A DNA stretch of 64,000 nt from Clostridium sp. CAG:288 (GTDB lineage Bacteria > Bacillota_I > Bacilli_A > RFN20 > CAG-288): NCBI GenBank assembly GCA_000437395.1, contig FR898163.1, positions 18,564-82,563 on the forward strand, given 5' to 3'. The notes beneath the pieces are model-generated. The model was not told the origin of the DNA. It was given only the letters and a program-made list of their open reading frames with translations, and did no database searches. How positions within the stretch are numbered: position 1 is the stretch's first letter; every line of letters starts with the position of its first letter. Below, one piece after another: positions 35,642 through 42,418 of the stretch. Position numbers and translations under genes: made by a program.

Positions 35642-36058
35642 ATGAAGAATGAACTCAGAGAAAGAAATTATTATGGATTAAGAGATAGCTTGTTTGATAA
35701 CATCTTCTTCCCATATGAACACAAAGAGAACAACATGATGAAGACCGATGTTAAAGAAAACGAAAACGACTATGAACTTCAAGTAGAAGTGCCTGGAGTT
35801 AATAAAGAGAATATCTCTATCGATTATGAAAATGGCTATGTCACTATAGCTGCTAAGACTAATAAATCTAAAGATGAAAAAGATAAAGAAGGCAACTATA
35901 TTAGACGTGAGCGTTATAGTGGATCCTATTCTAGAAGCTACTATGTAGGCGATGTTGATAGAGAAAGCATCAAAGCTAAACTTGATAATGGCGTATTGTC
36001 TATCATTGTTCCAAAAGCTAAAGCTGAAGAACAAAAGAAAGCAATTGCTATTGAGTAA
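35642..36058 (+). CDS. Small heat-shock protein, Hsp20/alpha-crystallin family
   Basis: A 138-residue chaperone. After a short N-terminal arm (RERNYYGLRDSLFDNIF) the alpha-crystallin domain runs about 40-130 with YELQVEVPGVNKENISIDYENGYVTI and the closing strand LDNGVLSIIVPK. The frame opens at 35606 but the ATG at 35642 has AGGAGG nine bases before it. Hsp20 oligomers hold unfolding proteins for refolding. It is a single-gene unit under CIRCE and a strong promoter. A CIRCE-controlled hsp20 rather than groEL or dnaK is less common. Confidence 0.95.
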   Translation: MKNELRERNYYGLRDSLFDNIFFPYEHKENNMMKTDVKENENDYELQVEVPGVNKENISIDYENGYVTIAAKTNKSKDEKDKEGNYIRRERYSGSYSRSYYVGDVDRESIKAKLDNGVLSIIVPKAKAEEQKKAIAIE

Positions 36059-36081
36059 CTCATAAATAATAAATAAAAAAT

Positions 36082-36128
36082 GGACTATCGTATAACTAGT
36101 TATTCTAGTTTGGACGATAGTCCTTTTT
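36082..36128 (+). terminator. Terminator of hsp20
   Basis: Outer nine-base-pair stem (36082-36090 with 36115-36123), an inner ACTAGT/CTAGT helix, and TTTTT. Confidence 0.88.
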
Positions 36129-36338
36129 GTATGATAAAGATTAAGATTAATAATAGTTGCCTTTAACTTCAAAGTTATAAAATATAAACTTTATGCACTT
36201 AAGTGCAAAAACTTTTGATTTTTAGATTTTTTTGCATTTGAACGAAAAAAATAATAAGTATGTTTTAATGCTATAAATTCATAAATAATACAATTGCATT
36301 ATTAATAAATTATTAGCGCTGAGCCATATTTAAATTTA
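36129..36338. other. Intergenic stretch with nothing recognised
   Basis: Very AT-rich sequence between the hsp20 terminator and the first micro-ORF promoter; no open frame or structured element is evident. Confidence 0.5.
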
Positions 36339-36366
36339 TTGAGTTTTTTAAAAAAAATGATATTAT
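36339..36366 (+). promoter_or_regulatory. Promoter of micro-ORF cassette 1
   Basis: TTGAGT (36339-36344), 16 bases, TATTAT (36361-36366) preceded by TGA, an extended -10. The predicted start of transcription is about 20 bases before the micro-ORF. Confidence 0.6.
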
Positions 36367-36392
36367 GAAGCTATAGATGTGGAGGAATTTTT

Positions 36393-36494
36393 ATGAAATT
36401 TGTATCGTTATTACTGTTGTCTAGTTCGTTAGTTAGTTCTCAGTTTATTGTTACCGAAAAAGAGCCTAGTTTAAAAGAGAAAAATGCATATTAA
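36393..36494 (+). CDS. Secreted-looking 33-residue peptide, copy 1
   Basis: The product starts MKFVSLLLLSSSLVSSQF and ends EKNAY. A basic start, hydrophobic core and small residues before QF resemble a signal peptide with cleavage near VSS-QF, leaving about 15-17 residues. A strong GGAGG lies seven bases before the ATG, and a dedicated promoter lies close upstream. Near-identical copy at 37087. It is followed 15 bases later by a four-helix membrane protein. Possible roles are a signalling peptide, small toxin or bacteriocin with an immunity or export protein. No family is recognised and translation is inferred. Confidence 0.6.
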   Translation: MKFVSLLLLSSSLVSSQFIVTEKEPSLKEKNAY

Positions 36495-36509
36495 TATTAG
36501 GTGAAATAT

Positions 36510-36962
36510 ATGAATAATAAAAAGAAAATTATATTAATAATTCTATCAGTTGTTAATTTAATTATGATGTTTATCCCTATAATTGTGACAAGTAGACCAT
36601 GTAATCCTGATCCAAGTATTAATAAAGTTACAGTTTACATATCGCTATTTAGTTATTCTTTAGGAGATTTTAATTATCTTATTCAGAAATTTAGTTTATT
36701 AAATTTTTTTAGTGTTGTTAAAGATTTGATAATTTATATGGCGTTTGTTTTAAACTTAGTATTTAGTTTACTTTTGTTAAAAAAAGATAAGTTTTTGATA
36801 GGTGTAACTATTACATCATTTTTTCAAATAATTGCCTGGCTGTTGTTTTCAATTCCTGGAAGAGCATATATAGGTTTTATACCATTAATTCCAACATTAG
36901 TTGTCTTTATTTTAAGCATAATATTTAGAAAAAAAGATAAAGAACTCGTTAGTAATAAATAA
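36510..36962 (+). CDS. Small four-helix membrane protein, cassette 1
   Basis: A 150-residue protein with four predicted helices (about 6-26, 62-88, 93-116, 120-140), positive residues at MNNKKK and at RKKDKELVSNK, and an extracytoplasmic loop after helix 1 with RPCNPDPS. The ATG at 36510 is preferred over GTG 36501 because AGGTGA precedes it. It is not assigned to a known family. It shares its layout and start with the paralogue at 37204-37662. By position it may protect against, export or sense the adjoining micro-ORF peptide. Confidence 0.7.
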   Translation: MNNKKKIILIILSVVNLIMMFIPIIVTSRPCNPDPSINKVTVYISLFSYSLGDFNYLIQKFSLLNFFSVVKDLIIYMAFVLNLVFSLLLLKKDKFLIGVTITSFFQIIAWLLFSIPGRAYIGFIPLIPTLVVFILSIIFRKKDKELVSNK

Positions 36963-37032
36963 GTTTAGATCTTATAATTTAGTTAAGCTTAATATAATAA
37001 AATATTGGTAAAAAAATCAGTATTTTTGTCTA

Positions 37033-37060
37033 TTGAATTTTAAAAAATAAGTGATATCAT
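37033..37060 (+). promoter_or_regulatory. Promoter of micro-ORF cassette 2
   Basis: TTGAAT (37033-37038), 16 bases, TATCAT (37055-37060) preceded by TGA, matching the arrangement in cassette 1. Confidence 0.6.
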
Positions 37061-37086
37061 GAAATTATAGATGTGGAGGAATTTTT

Positions 37087-37188
37087 ATGAAATTTGTATC
37101 GTTATTACTATTGTCTAGTTCGTTAGTTAGTTCTCAGTTTATTGCTACTGAAAAAGAGTCTAGTTTAAAAGAGAAAATTGCATATTAA
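37087..37188 (+). CDS. Secreted-looking 33-residue peptide, copy 2
   Basis: Same length and arrangement as the peptide at 36393. I count five base differences, three changing an amino acid: Val to Ala, Pro to Ser and Asn to Ile, all in the presumed mature part; the hydrophobic leader is unchanged. GGAGG and the spacing to the ATG are identical. Conservation of the frame across the duplication supports translation. Confidence 0.6.
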   Translation: MKFVSLLLLSSSLVSSQFIATEKESSLKEKIAY

Positions 37189-37203
37189 TGTTGGGTGAAA
37201 TAT

Positions 37204-37662
37204 ATGAATAATAAAAAGAAAATTACATTAATAACATTATCAGCAATAAATTTAATTTTGATATTTATTCCAATGTTTGTATCAGTTAAGCCGTTACCAC
37301 CTGATGTTCCAACTGTATACGTTTATACATCTTTATTTAATTTATCTTTTAATAGCTTTTTCTGGCTTTTTAATAGTCAAAACTTTAATATTTATTACCT
37401 ACTTATTGTTATTCTGTTTTTGATAATATATATATCTTTTGCACTAAGCCTTCTTTTCAGTATATTTCTGTTTAAAAAAGAAAAATTAATATTAGGAATT
37501 ACAATTACTTCAGTTATTGAAATTGCAGCATGGTTGGTTTTTACGATAAAAGTATCAAGAAATCTTCTTGGACTTATTCCGTTAACTTTAACAACATTAG
37601 TATTTGTTTTAAGTATAGTATTTATGAACAAAAAATCTAAAGAAAAGAAAGCTATTTGCTAG
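37204..37662 (+). CDS. Small four-helix membrane protein, cassette 2
   Basis: A 152-residue paralogue of the protein at 36510. The starts (MNNKKKI), helix layout and the segment KKEKLILGITITSVIEIAAWLVF (compare KKDKFLIGVTITSFFQIIAWLLF) correspond, while the first extracytoplasmic loop differs. The TTGGGTGA before the ATG is a weaker ribosome site than in copy 1. The tail is very basic (MNKKSKEKKAIC) and ends in Cys. Divergence greater than in the micro-ORF suggests relaxed or diversifying change of this partner. Confidence 0.7.
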   Translation: MNNKKKITLITLSAINLILIFIPMFVSVKPLPPDVPTVYVYTSLFNLSFNSFFWLFNSQNFNIYYLLIVILFLIIYISFALSLLFSIFLFKKEKLILGITITSVIEIAAWLVFTIKVSRNLLGLIPLTLTTLVFVLSIVFMNKKSKEKKAIC

Positions 37663-37754
37663 TAATAAAGAAGCAATTTACGTATTAAATTTGATATTAT
37701 CGTTTTTTCATTATTATATATGGGCAAATATATGTGTAAAACGAAAAATAGTTC

Positions 37755-37784
37755 TTGCCAAAATTGCTCTATATAGTATATAAT
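37755..37784 (+). promoter_or_regulatory. Promoter of rpmE
   Basis: TTGCCA (37755-37760), 18 bases, TATAAT (37779-37784), just before the structured leader. Confidence 0.7.
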
Positions 37785-37796
37785 CTTAAAGCATGT

Positions 37797-37831
37797 TTTC
37801 TCGTCACTCATCTGTGGCGGAGAGAAAGGAG
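37797..37831 (+). promoter_or_regulatory. Structured 5' leader of rpmE, possible L31 autoregulatory site
   Basis: TTTCTC (37797-37802) pairs with GAGAAA (37822-37827), and GTCAC (37803-37807) with GTGGC (37814-37818), leaving a GGA bulge and TCATCT loop. The outer stem reaches the ribosome site AAGGAG (37826-37831), so folding could limit translation. Several lineages have L31 leader motifs bound by the protein; whether this is one is inferred. Confidence 0.5.
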
Positions 37832-37838
37832 AGTTTAT

Positions 37839-38045
37839 ATGAAAAAAGGCATCCATCCAGAATATCACCGCTGCAAAGTTACTTGTGTTACCTGCGGTAA
37901 TGAATTTGAAACAGGCTCTGTACTTAAGGAAATCAGAGTTGATACATGTTCAAAATGCCATTCCTTCTATACCGGTAAACAAGGCTTCACCACAACTGAT
38001 GGTAGAGTTGACCGCTTCATGAAGAAATACGGATTAAAGAAATAA
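37839..38045 (+). CDS. rpmE: 50S ribosomal protein L31
   Basis: A 68-residue ribosomal protein starting MKKGIHPEYHRCKVTCVTCGN. It is the zinc-binding form: cysteines in RCKVTCVTC and DTCSKCHSFYTGKQ, and the conserved end GRVDRFMKKYGL. AAAGGAGAG precedes the ATG at 37839; the frame is open further upstream but without a ribosome site. A terminator overlaps its stop, and metG follows, probably with partial read-through. Confidence 0.97.
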   Translation: MKKGIHPEYHRCKVTCVTCGNEFETGSVLKEIRVDTCSKCHSFYTGKQGFTTTDGRVDRFMKKYGLKK

Positions 38046-38066
38046 GTCGCTAAGGCGGCTTTTTTC
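38045..38066 (+). terminator. Terminator of rpmE
   Basis: AGTCGC (38045-38050) pairs with GCGGCT (38055-38060), followed by TTTTT. It is short, and lies 20 bases before the metG start. Confidence 0.75.
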
Positions 38067-38085
38067 GTTTAAAGGAGATAACAAA

Positions 38086-39672
38086 ATGGCTAACAAATGT
38101 TTTTATATTACAACACCTATTTATTATGCCAGTGCTAACCTTCATATTGGACACGCTTATTGTACTGTTATGACAGATATCATCGCCCGTTATAAAAGAG
38201 AACGTGGTTATGATGTATGGTTTTTAACTGGTGCTGATGAACATGGTGAAAAAATTGCACGCAATGCTGAAAAAGCTGGAATGCAACCACAAGAGTTTGT
38301 TGATAAAATTGCAGCTAACTTCCATGAAAACTGGTCTAGACTTAAAATTTCTAATAACGATTTTATTAGAACAACAGATCAAAGACATGTTGAAACTGTA
38401 CAAAAAGCTTTTACCATGCTTCTTGAAAAAGGAGATATTTATTTAGGTAAATATAAAGGTTGGTATTGTACTCCATGTGAATCTTTCTGGACTGAAATGC
38501 AAGTTGGTGAAGACCACGTTTGTCCAGATTGTGGTCGCCCAGTTCATGAAGAATCTGAAGATGCATATTTCTTAAACGTTAAGAAATATATTCCACAACT
38601 TTTAAAATTTTATGAAGAACATCCAGAGTTTGTTCCTGGTGGAAAACTCAATGAAATGATTAACACATTCATTAAGCCAGGCTTGGATGATTTATGTATT
38701 ACACGTACTAGCTTTACATGGGGAATTCCTGTTAGAGAAAATCCAAAACATGTCGTTTATGTTTGGATTGACGCTTTATTAAACTACGTATCAGCTCTAG
38801 GCTATTTATCTGATGATGATAGCAAGTTTAAGAAATATTGGAGCGAAGGAACAGAAATTGTTCAATTTGCTGGACGTGAGATCAATAGATTCCACACAAT
38901 CTATTGGCCAATATTATTATTTGCTTTAGGATTAAGAACACCTGATGTCGTTTATATCCATGGATTGTTATTAACAAGAAGTGGAGTAAAACTTTCTAAA
39001 TCTTTAGGAAATGCTCCTTCACCACTTCCACTTATTGATAGATATGGCTTAGATACTTTACGTTTCTATATGGCAAGAGAAGTTAAACTTGGTGATGATG
39101 GAACATTTACTCCAAACCAATTTGTTGAAAGAACTAACATGGACTTAGTCAATAACTATGGTAACTTGATAAATAGAACAGTTTCTATGATTGCTAAGTA
39201 CTATGGTGGAAAAATTCCTTCATATGCTGAACCAATTATGGATACAACAAAAGAACTTTATGCCGATATTGAAAAAGGTATAGCAGATTACGAAAAGGCA
39301 TTTGACTCTTATGAAGTTACTAATGCTGCTCGTATTGCTATTGAAATGCTCGATAAAGGTAATAAATATATTGAAGTTCAAGCTCCATGGGCTTTAAGCA
39401 AAGGTGGAGAAACAGAAAAGCTTGCTGAAACTATGTATGTTTTAGCAGAAATAATTAGGGTTGGTAGTATTATGTTAAGACCAATTTTAGTTGAAAAGGC
39501 TGATGTAACTTTAGGCATGTTAGGTTTACCAGAAGAATTAACAAAATATGATTCTATCCATAACCACACAAGCTTAGGTGGCCTTGAAACTAAAAAAGGT
39601 GAACTTTTATTCCCAAGACTTGATAAAGAAGCTGAAGTTGATTATCTTTCTAAGTTAATTGATGGTGAATAA
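38086..39672 (+). CDS. metG: Methionine--tRNA ligase, short form
   Basis: A 528-residue class I synthetase. HIGH motif as LHIGHAY (about 19-25), Zn knuckle with CTPCESFW and CPDCGRPV, and KMSKS as VKLSKSLGN (about 299-307), followed by the helical anticodon domain. It lacks the C-terminal tRNA-binding (Trbp111-like) domain found in many MetG of about 650 residues; such short forms are known. AAAGGAGAT precedes the ATG. It lies after rpmE and ends in a strong terminator. Confidence 0.96.
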   Translation: MANKCFYITTPIYYASANLHIGHAYCTVMTDIIARYKRERGYDVWFLTGADEHGEKIARNAEKAGMQPQEFVDKIAANFHENWSRLKISNNDFIRTTDQRHVETVQKAFTMLLEKGDIYLGKYKGWYCTPCESFWTEMQVGEDHVCPDCGRPVHEESEDAYFLNVKKYIPQLLKFYEEHPEFVPGGKLNEMINTFIKPGLDDLCITRTSFTWGIPVRENPKHVVYVWIDALLNYVSALGYLSDDDSKFKKYWSEGTEIVQFAGREINRFHTIYWPILLFALGLRTPDVVYIHGLLLTRSGVKLSKSLGNAPSPLPLIDRYGLDTLRFYMAREVKLGDDGTFTPNQFVERTNMDLVNNYGNLINRTVSMIAKYYGGKIPSYAEPIMDTTKELYADIEKGIADYEKAFDSYEVTNAARIAIEMLDKGNKYIEVQAPWALSKGGETEKLAETMYVLAEIIRVGSIMLRPILVEKADVTLGMLGLPEELTKYDSIHNHTSLGGLETKKGELLFPRLDKEAEVDYLSKLIDGE

Positions 39673-39686
39673 TTACTAAAAATATG

Positions 39687-39713
39687 GCGCTAAGTTTTCT
39701 CTTAGCGCTTTTT
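39687..39713 (+). terminator. Terminator of metG
   Basis: Eight-base-pair stem (39687-39694 with 39701-39708), six-base loop, TTTTT. Confidence 0.9.
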
Positions 39714-39801
39714 GATTGTAAATTACTGTAAATAAATTGGATAGAAGGCCTTAAAAACGCGCATAAATTTAAAATAGTTGAATTTAGTCGATTTTTGATG
39801 T

Positions 39802-39830
39802 TTGTTTTAAAATTCATTCTTTGTTACACT
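39802..39830 (+). promoter_or_regulatory. Possible promoter of the 673-residue lipoprotein gene
   Basis: TTGTTT (39802-39807), 17 bases, TACACT (39825-39830), followed by the small palindrome CTTAACGTGTTAAG. Transcripts would begin about 22 bases before the pseudoknot leader. Confidence 0.4.
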
Positions 39831-39858
39831 TAACGTGTTAAGGCAAAATTGTCTTCAT

Positions 39859-39902
39859 TCTGCATTTTAGGAGGAAAAGACTAAGCAGATAGTCGAAAAA
39901 CA
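39859..39902 (+). promoter_or_regulatory. H-type pseudoknot leader 1 with embedded ribosome site
   Basis: TCTGC (39859-39863) pairs with GCAGA (39885-39889), and GACT (39879-39882) with AGTC (39891-39894). The second strand of the first stem lies in the loop of the second, which makes an H-type pseudoknot. AGGAGG (39869-39874) is in the first loop, 28 bases before the ATG at 39903. Leaders 2 and 3 have the same order of elements with different stem bases. Confidence 0.6.
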
Positions 39903-41924
39903 ATGAAGAAAGGAATGTTAGCTCTTCTTATCACACCAATGGTTTTATTATCATTAGTAGGATGTGGTGGTCAAAAAGGAGATTCAACAAGTAGTAGCAC
40001 AAGCTCAAGTCCAGTTAGTAGCAGTGTTAGCACACCAGTAAGTAGTAGTACTTCTGTCGCTGCAGTTGAAATGGGTGTAGGTGATGCTCTTAAAGCTGCT
40101 GTTGGAACAAAAGTCTCAGTTTCAGGAAGAGTATTAGCAGTTACACAACAACACTTAGTTATCGGTGATACAACAGGTATCATGTTAGCTTATTTAGGTG
40201 CTGATTATACAATTACAAATTCAGTTGATGATCACGTTAAAATTGAAGGTGTTTTAACATCTTTTAACAATCGCAATCAATTCGACAGTACTTGCACTAT
40301 TGAAACTTTAACAACTGATGCTCCAGTTGTCGATAAAACAGTTACTCCATGGGGTGTTACAGAAGTAGATAAGTTTGTTGCTGATGGTACTGGCTATGGT
40401 TCCTTAGTTTCTATTACGGGTGTAGTTACAGTCACTTCAACAGGTTATTATAATCTTACACTTGTTGGAACATCTAACGTTATTTCATTAGCCTATCTTC
40501 ATAGTTCTCTCGCTGAAAAGATTACTTCTGGTTCAACATATACAATTACCGGCTATGCTATAAACACTTCAGGTAAAACAACAACTTATGTAAATATTTA
40601 TACAACTGATGTAGTTGAAGCTACACCAGTAGATCCAGGTGAAGATAAAGTTCTTACAGTTAGTGAAGCTTTAGCTGCTGGTGCAAATGCTTCAGTTAGA
40701 GTTGACGCTAAGGTTGTTTATGTCTCTTCTAAATCTTTCTTAATAGGTGATTCAACAGGTAAGATGGTTGTTTGGTTAAATAAAGCTCCATCTGTTTCAG
40801 TTGGTGATCACGTTCAAGTTTCTGGCGTTTTAGCTGAAAGATATGGAAACTTACAATTTGGTGATAAAGCAACATATGAAATAGTTACAGGCGAAGCACC
40901 AGATGTTGGTGAAGATGCAGTTGTTGCTTGGGATGCAGCTAAAGTTGATGAATTTGTCGCTAAAGCTGAAAAAGAAAGAGGCCTTGGTTACCATGTTTCA
41001 CTTACAGGTAAATTAGATATTACTCAATCTGGAACAAATACAAATTACAACTTATCCTTAGATGGTACAGAAAACAAAATTTCTATGAACTATATGCCAG
41101 CTGATATCGCTGCAAATTTTGAAACAAATAAGAATTATACAGTTACTGGTTATGTTACAGATGTCTCTGTTAGCTCAGTTACAAACTACCTCAATATCTT
41201 AGTTGAAAGCGGTGAAGAAGTTGCTTATTCAGCAGTTGAATCAATTAGTATTGCTGAAGATAGTAAGACTCTTGTTGTTGGTTCTTCTGCAGTTATTGAA
41301 GCTAAAGTTCTTCCTGTTATGGCTGATGGTTCTGTTACTTGGGAATCATTAAATCCAGATATTGTTTCAGTTGAAGATGGTGTTGTTAAAGCTATTAAAG
41401 CTGGTACAGCTACAGTTAAAGCAACATCAGTTGGCTTAACAAGTGCATCAGTAACTGTTTCTGACACAATTGAAATTACAGTTAGCGATGCATTAGCTAC
41501 ACAATCTGAAACATATACATGGGTCACTTCAGATCCTAAATTAGAAGCTAAAGAAGATGGTGTTTATGCTATTGGCATGGATCACTTCGAGCTTTTATGG
41601 TTGCCTTCAACAACAGCAACAAATATTGCTACTGCTGAAATGAGACTTTATAAGAACGCAACATTGAAGATTTCTTCTAAAGCAGGTGAAAAGATTGCTA
41701 AGATTGTTATTCACACAACAGGTGCTGCTCAATACACAGTTTCTTGTGTTGCATCAGGTTTAGCATTAGATGGTTCTAAAATCAGTACTATCGTTGAAGA
41801 TATGGATAAATCAGCTAAAACATTAACTTACGATGTCGCTGGTGCTGGTTATGCATCATCTGTTTCAATCAAGACTGCTAATGGTCAAATTAGAATTAGT
41901 TCTATCGAAGTTTTCTACGCTTAA
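39903..41924 (+). CDS. Surface lipoprotein with repeated OB-like domains and a bacterial Ig domain
   Basis: A 673-residue lipoprotein; lipobox LVGC (Cys about 21), then a Ser/Thr linker. Two related OB-like units begin TKVSVSGRVLAVTQQHLVIGDTTG (about 68) and ASVRVDAKVVYVSSKSFLIGDSTG (about 258), each followed by a second half containing YNLTLVG or YNLSLDG and a TITGY or TVTGY strand. A Big_2-type Ig domain lies at about 440-520 (VTWESLNPDIVSVEDGVVKAIKAGTATVKA). The C-terminal module (about 530-673, ending RISSIEVFYA) is shared with the next lipoprotein. Function unknown; surface binding or display is likely. Confidence 0.8.
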   Translation: MKKGMLALLITPMVLLSLVGCGGQKGDSTSSSTSSSPVSSSVSTPVSSSTSVAAVEMGVGDALKAAVGTKVSVSGRVLAVTQQHLVIGDTTGIMLAYLGADYTITNSVDDHVKIEGVLTSFNNRNQFDSTCTIETLTTDAPVVDKTVTPWGVTEVDKFVADGTGYGSLVSITGVVTVTSTGYYNLTLVGTSNVISLAYLHSSLAEKITSGSTYTITGYAINTSGKTTTYVNIYTTDVVEATPVDPGEDKVLTVSEALAAGANASVRVDAKVVYVSSKSFLIGDSTGKMVVWLNKAPSVSVGDHVQVSGVLAERYGNLQFGDKATYEIVTGEAPDVGEDAVVAWDAAKVDEFVAKAEKERGLGYHVSLTGKLDITQSGTNTNYNLSLDGTENKISMNYMPADIAANFETNKNYTVTGYVTDVSVSSVTNYLNILVESGEEVAYSAVESISIAEDSKTLVVGSSAVIEAKVLPVMADGSVTWESLNPDIVSVEDGVVKAIKAGTATVKATSVGLTSASVTVSDTIEITVSDALATQSETYTWVTSDPKLEAKEDGVYAIGMDHFELLWLPSTTATNIATAEMRLYKNATLKISSKAGEKIAKIVIHTTGAAQYTVSCVASGLALDGSKISTIVEDMDKSAKTLTYDVAGAGYASSVSIKTANGQIRISSIEVFYA

Positions 41925-41945
41925 TTAATAAATATATAATATATG

Positions 41946-41970
41946 TCCCCATCTTTTGATGGGGATTTTT
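41946..41970 (+). terminator. Terminator of the first lipoprotein gene
   Basis: Eight-base-pair stem (41946-41953 with 41958-41965), TTTT loop, then T5. Confidence 0.9.
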
Positions 41971-42219
41971 GTTTGGTTATATTTTTGAACATTTTTAAAC
42001 TAAAACGTCTTGAATAATATATAAAATTCGGGACAAATTGGTATATGGTTTTGAATATTAAAGTTATTAGTTTAATGTGACATTCATATATTATAAAGAA
42101 ATTTAAATATGTAAAATAAAAGCTTTATTATCTATTATAAATTCAATATATTGTTATTTTGTGCAAAATTTGATATATTTTTAGTGTTAGGTATGCGTAC
42201 CTAATAAGCAGGGGAAACA

Positions 42220-42327
42220 ATGGATACTAGTTTGACTTTCTTAAATTCTATCGTATGCTATGTTTTTATTAAAGATCATTCAATGACCACTTTTTTAACC
42301 TCTAAATCAATTTTGATGAATTTTTAA
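42220..42327 (+). CDS. Leader micro-ORF A (35 residues) with a terminator at its stop codon
   Basis: Encodes MDTSLTFLNSIVCYVF and ends TSKSILMNF. GCAGGGGAAACA precedes the ATG, and a seven-base-pair hairpin (42187-42193 with 42198-42204) lies just upstream. The stop codon overlaps the first arm of an intrinsic terminator, so a ribosome there would open the hairpin. That layout fits a translated leader peptide of an attenuator for the lipoprotein gene at 42419. The N-terminus resembles that of micro-ORF B (DT, four residues, LN, one residue, IV). Confidence 0.5.
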   Translation: MDTSLTFLNSIVCYVFIKDHSMTTFLTSKSILMNF

Positions 42328-42350
42328 CAGCACTTCATGTGCTGTTTTTT
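42326..42350 (+). terminator. Attenuator-like terminator after micro-ORF A
   Basis: AACAGCAC (42326-42333) pairs with GTGCTGTT (42339-42346), followed by T-run to 42350. It starts inside the TAA of the micro-ORF and ends about 20 bases before the pseudoknot leader of the downstream lipoprotein. Confidence 0.8.
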
Positions 42351-42370
42351 ATTTATCTAGAAAACGCAAA

Positions 42371-42418
42371 TCAGGTATATAAGGAGAAATAGAGCTTGCC
42401 TGAGGCTCGAAAAATTAA
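42371..42418 (+). promoter_or_regulatory. H-type pseudoknot leader 2 with embedded ribosome site
   Basis: TCAGGTA (42371-42377) pairs with TGCCTGA (42397-42403; one U-G), and GAGC (42392-42395) with GCTC (42405-42408), in pseudoknot order. AAGGAG (42381-42386) sits in the first loop, 32 bases before the ATG at 42419. Without stem 2 folding, no ribosome site is at normal distance; GAGG at 42402-42405 is within the stem itself. Confidence 0.65.

Larger units (their letters stand above)
36339..37662 (+). repeat. Tandem duplication of a promoter, micro-ORF and membrane-protein cassette
   Basis: Two copies lie head to tail: 36339-36962 and 37033-37662. Each has TTGA(G/A)T, 16 bases, TAT(T/C)AT, then TGGAGGAATTTTT, a 33-residue micro-ORF, 15 bases, and a small membrane protein beginning MNNKKKI. 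The promoter to micro-ORF part is nearly identical (five differences in the 102-base ORF), while the membrane proteins have diverged widely. Confidence 0.85.
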
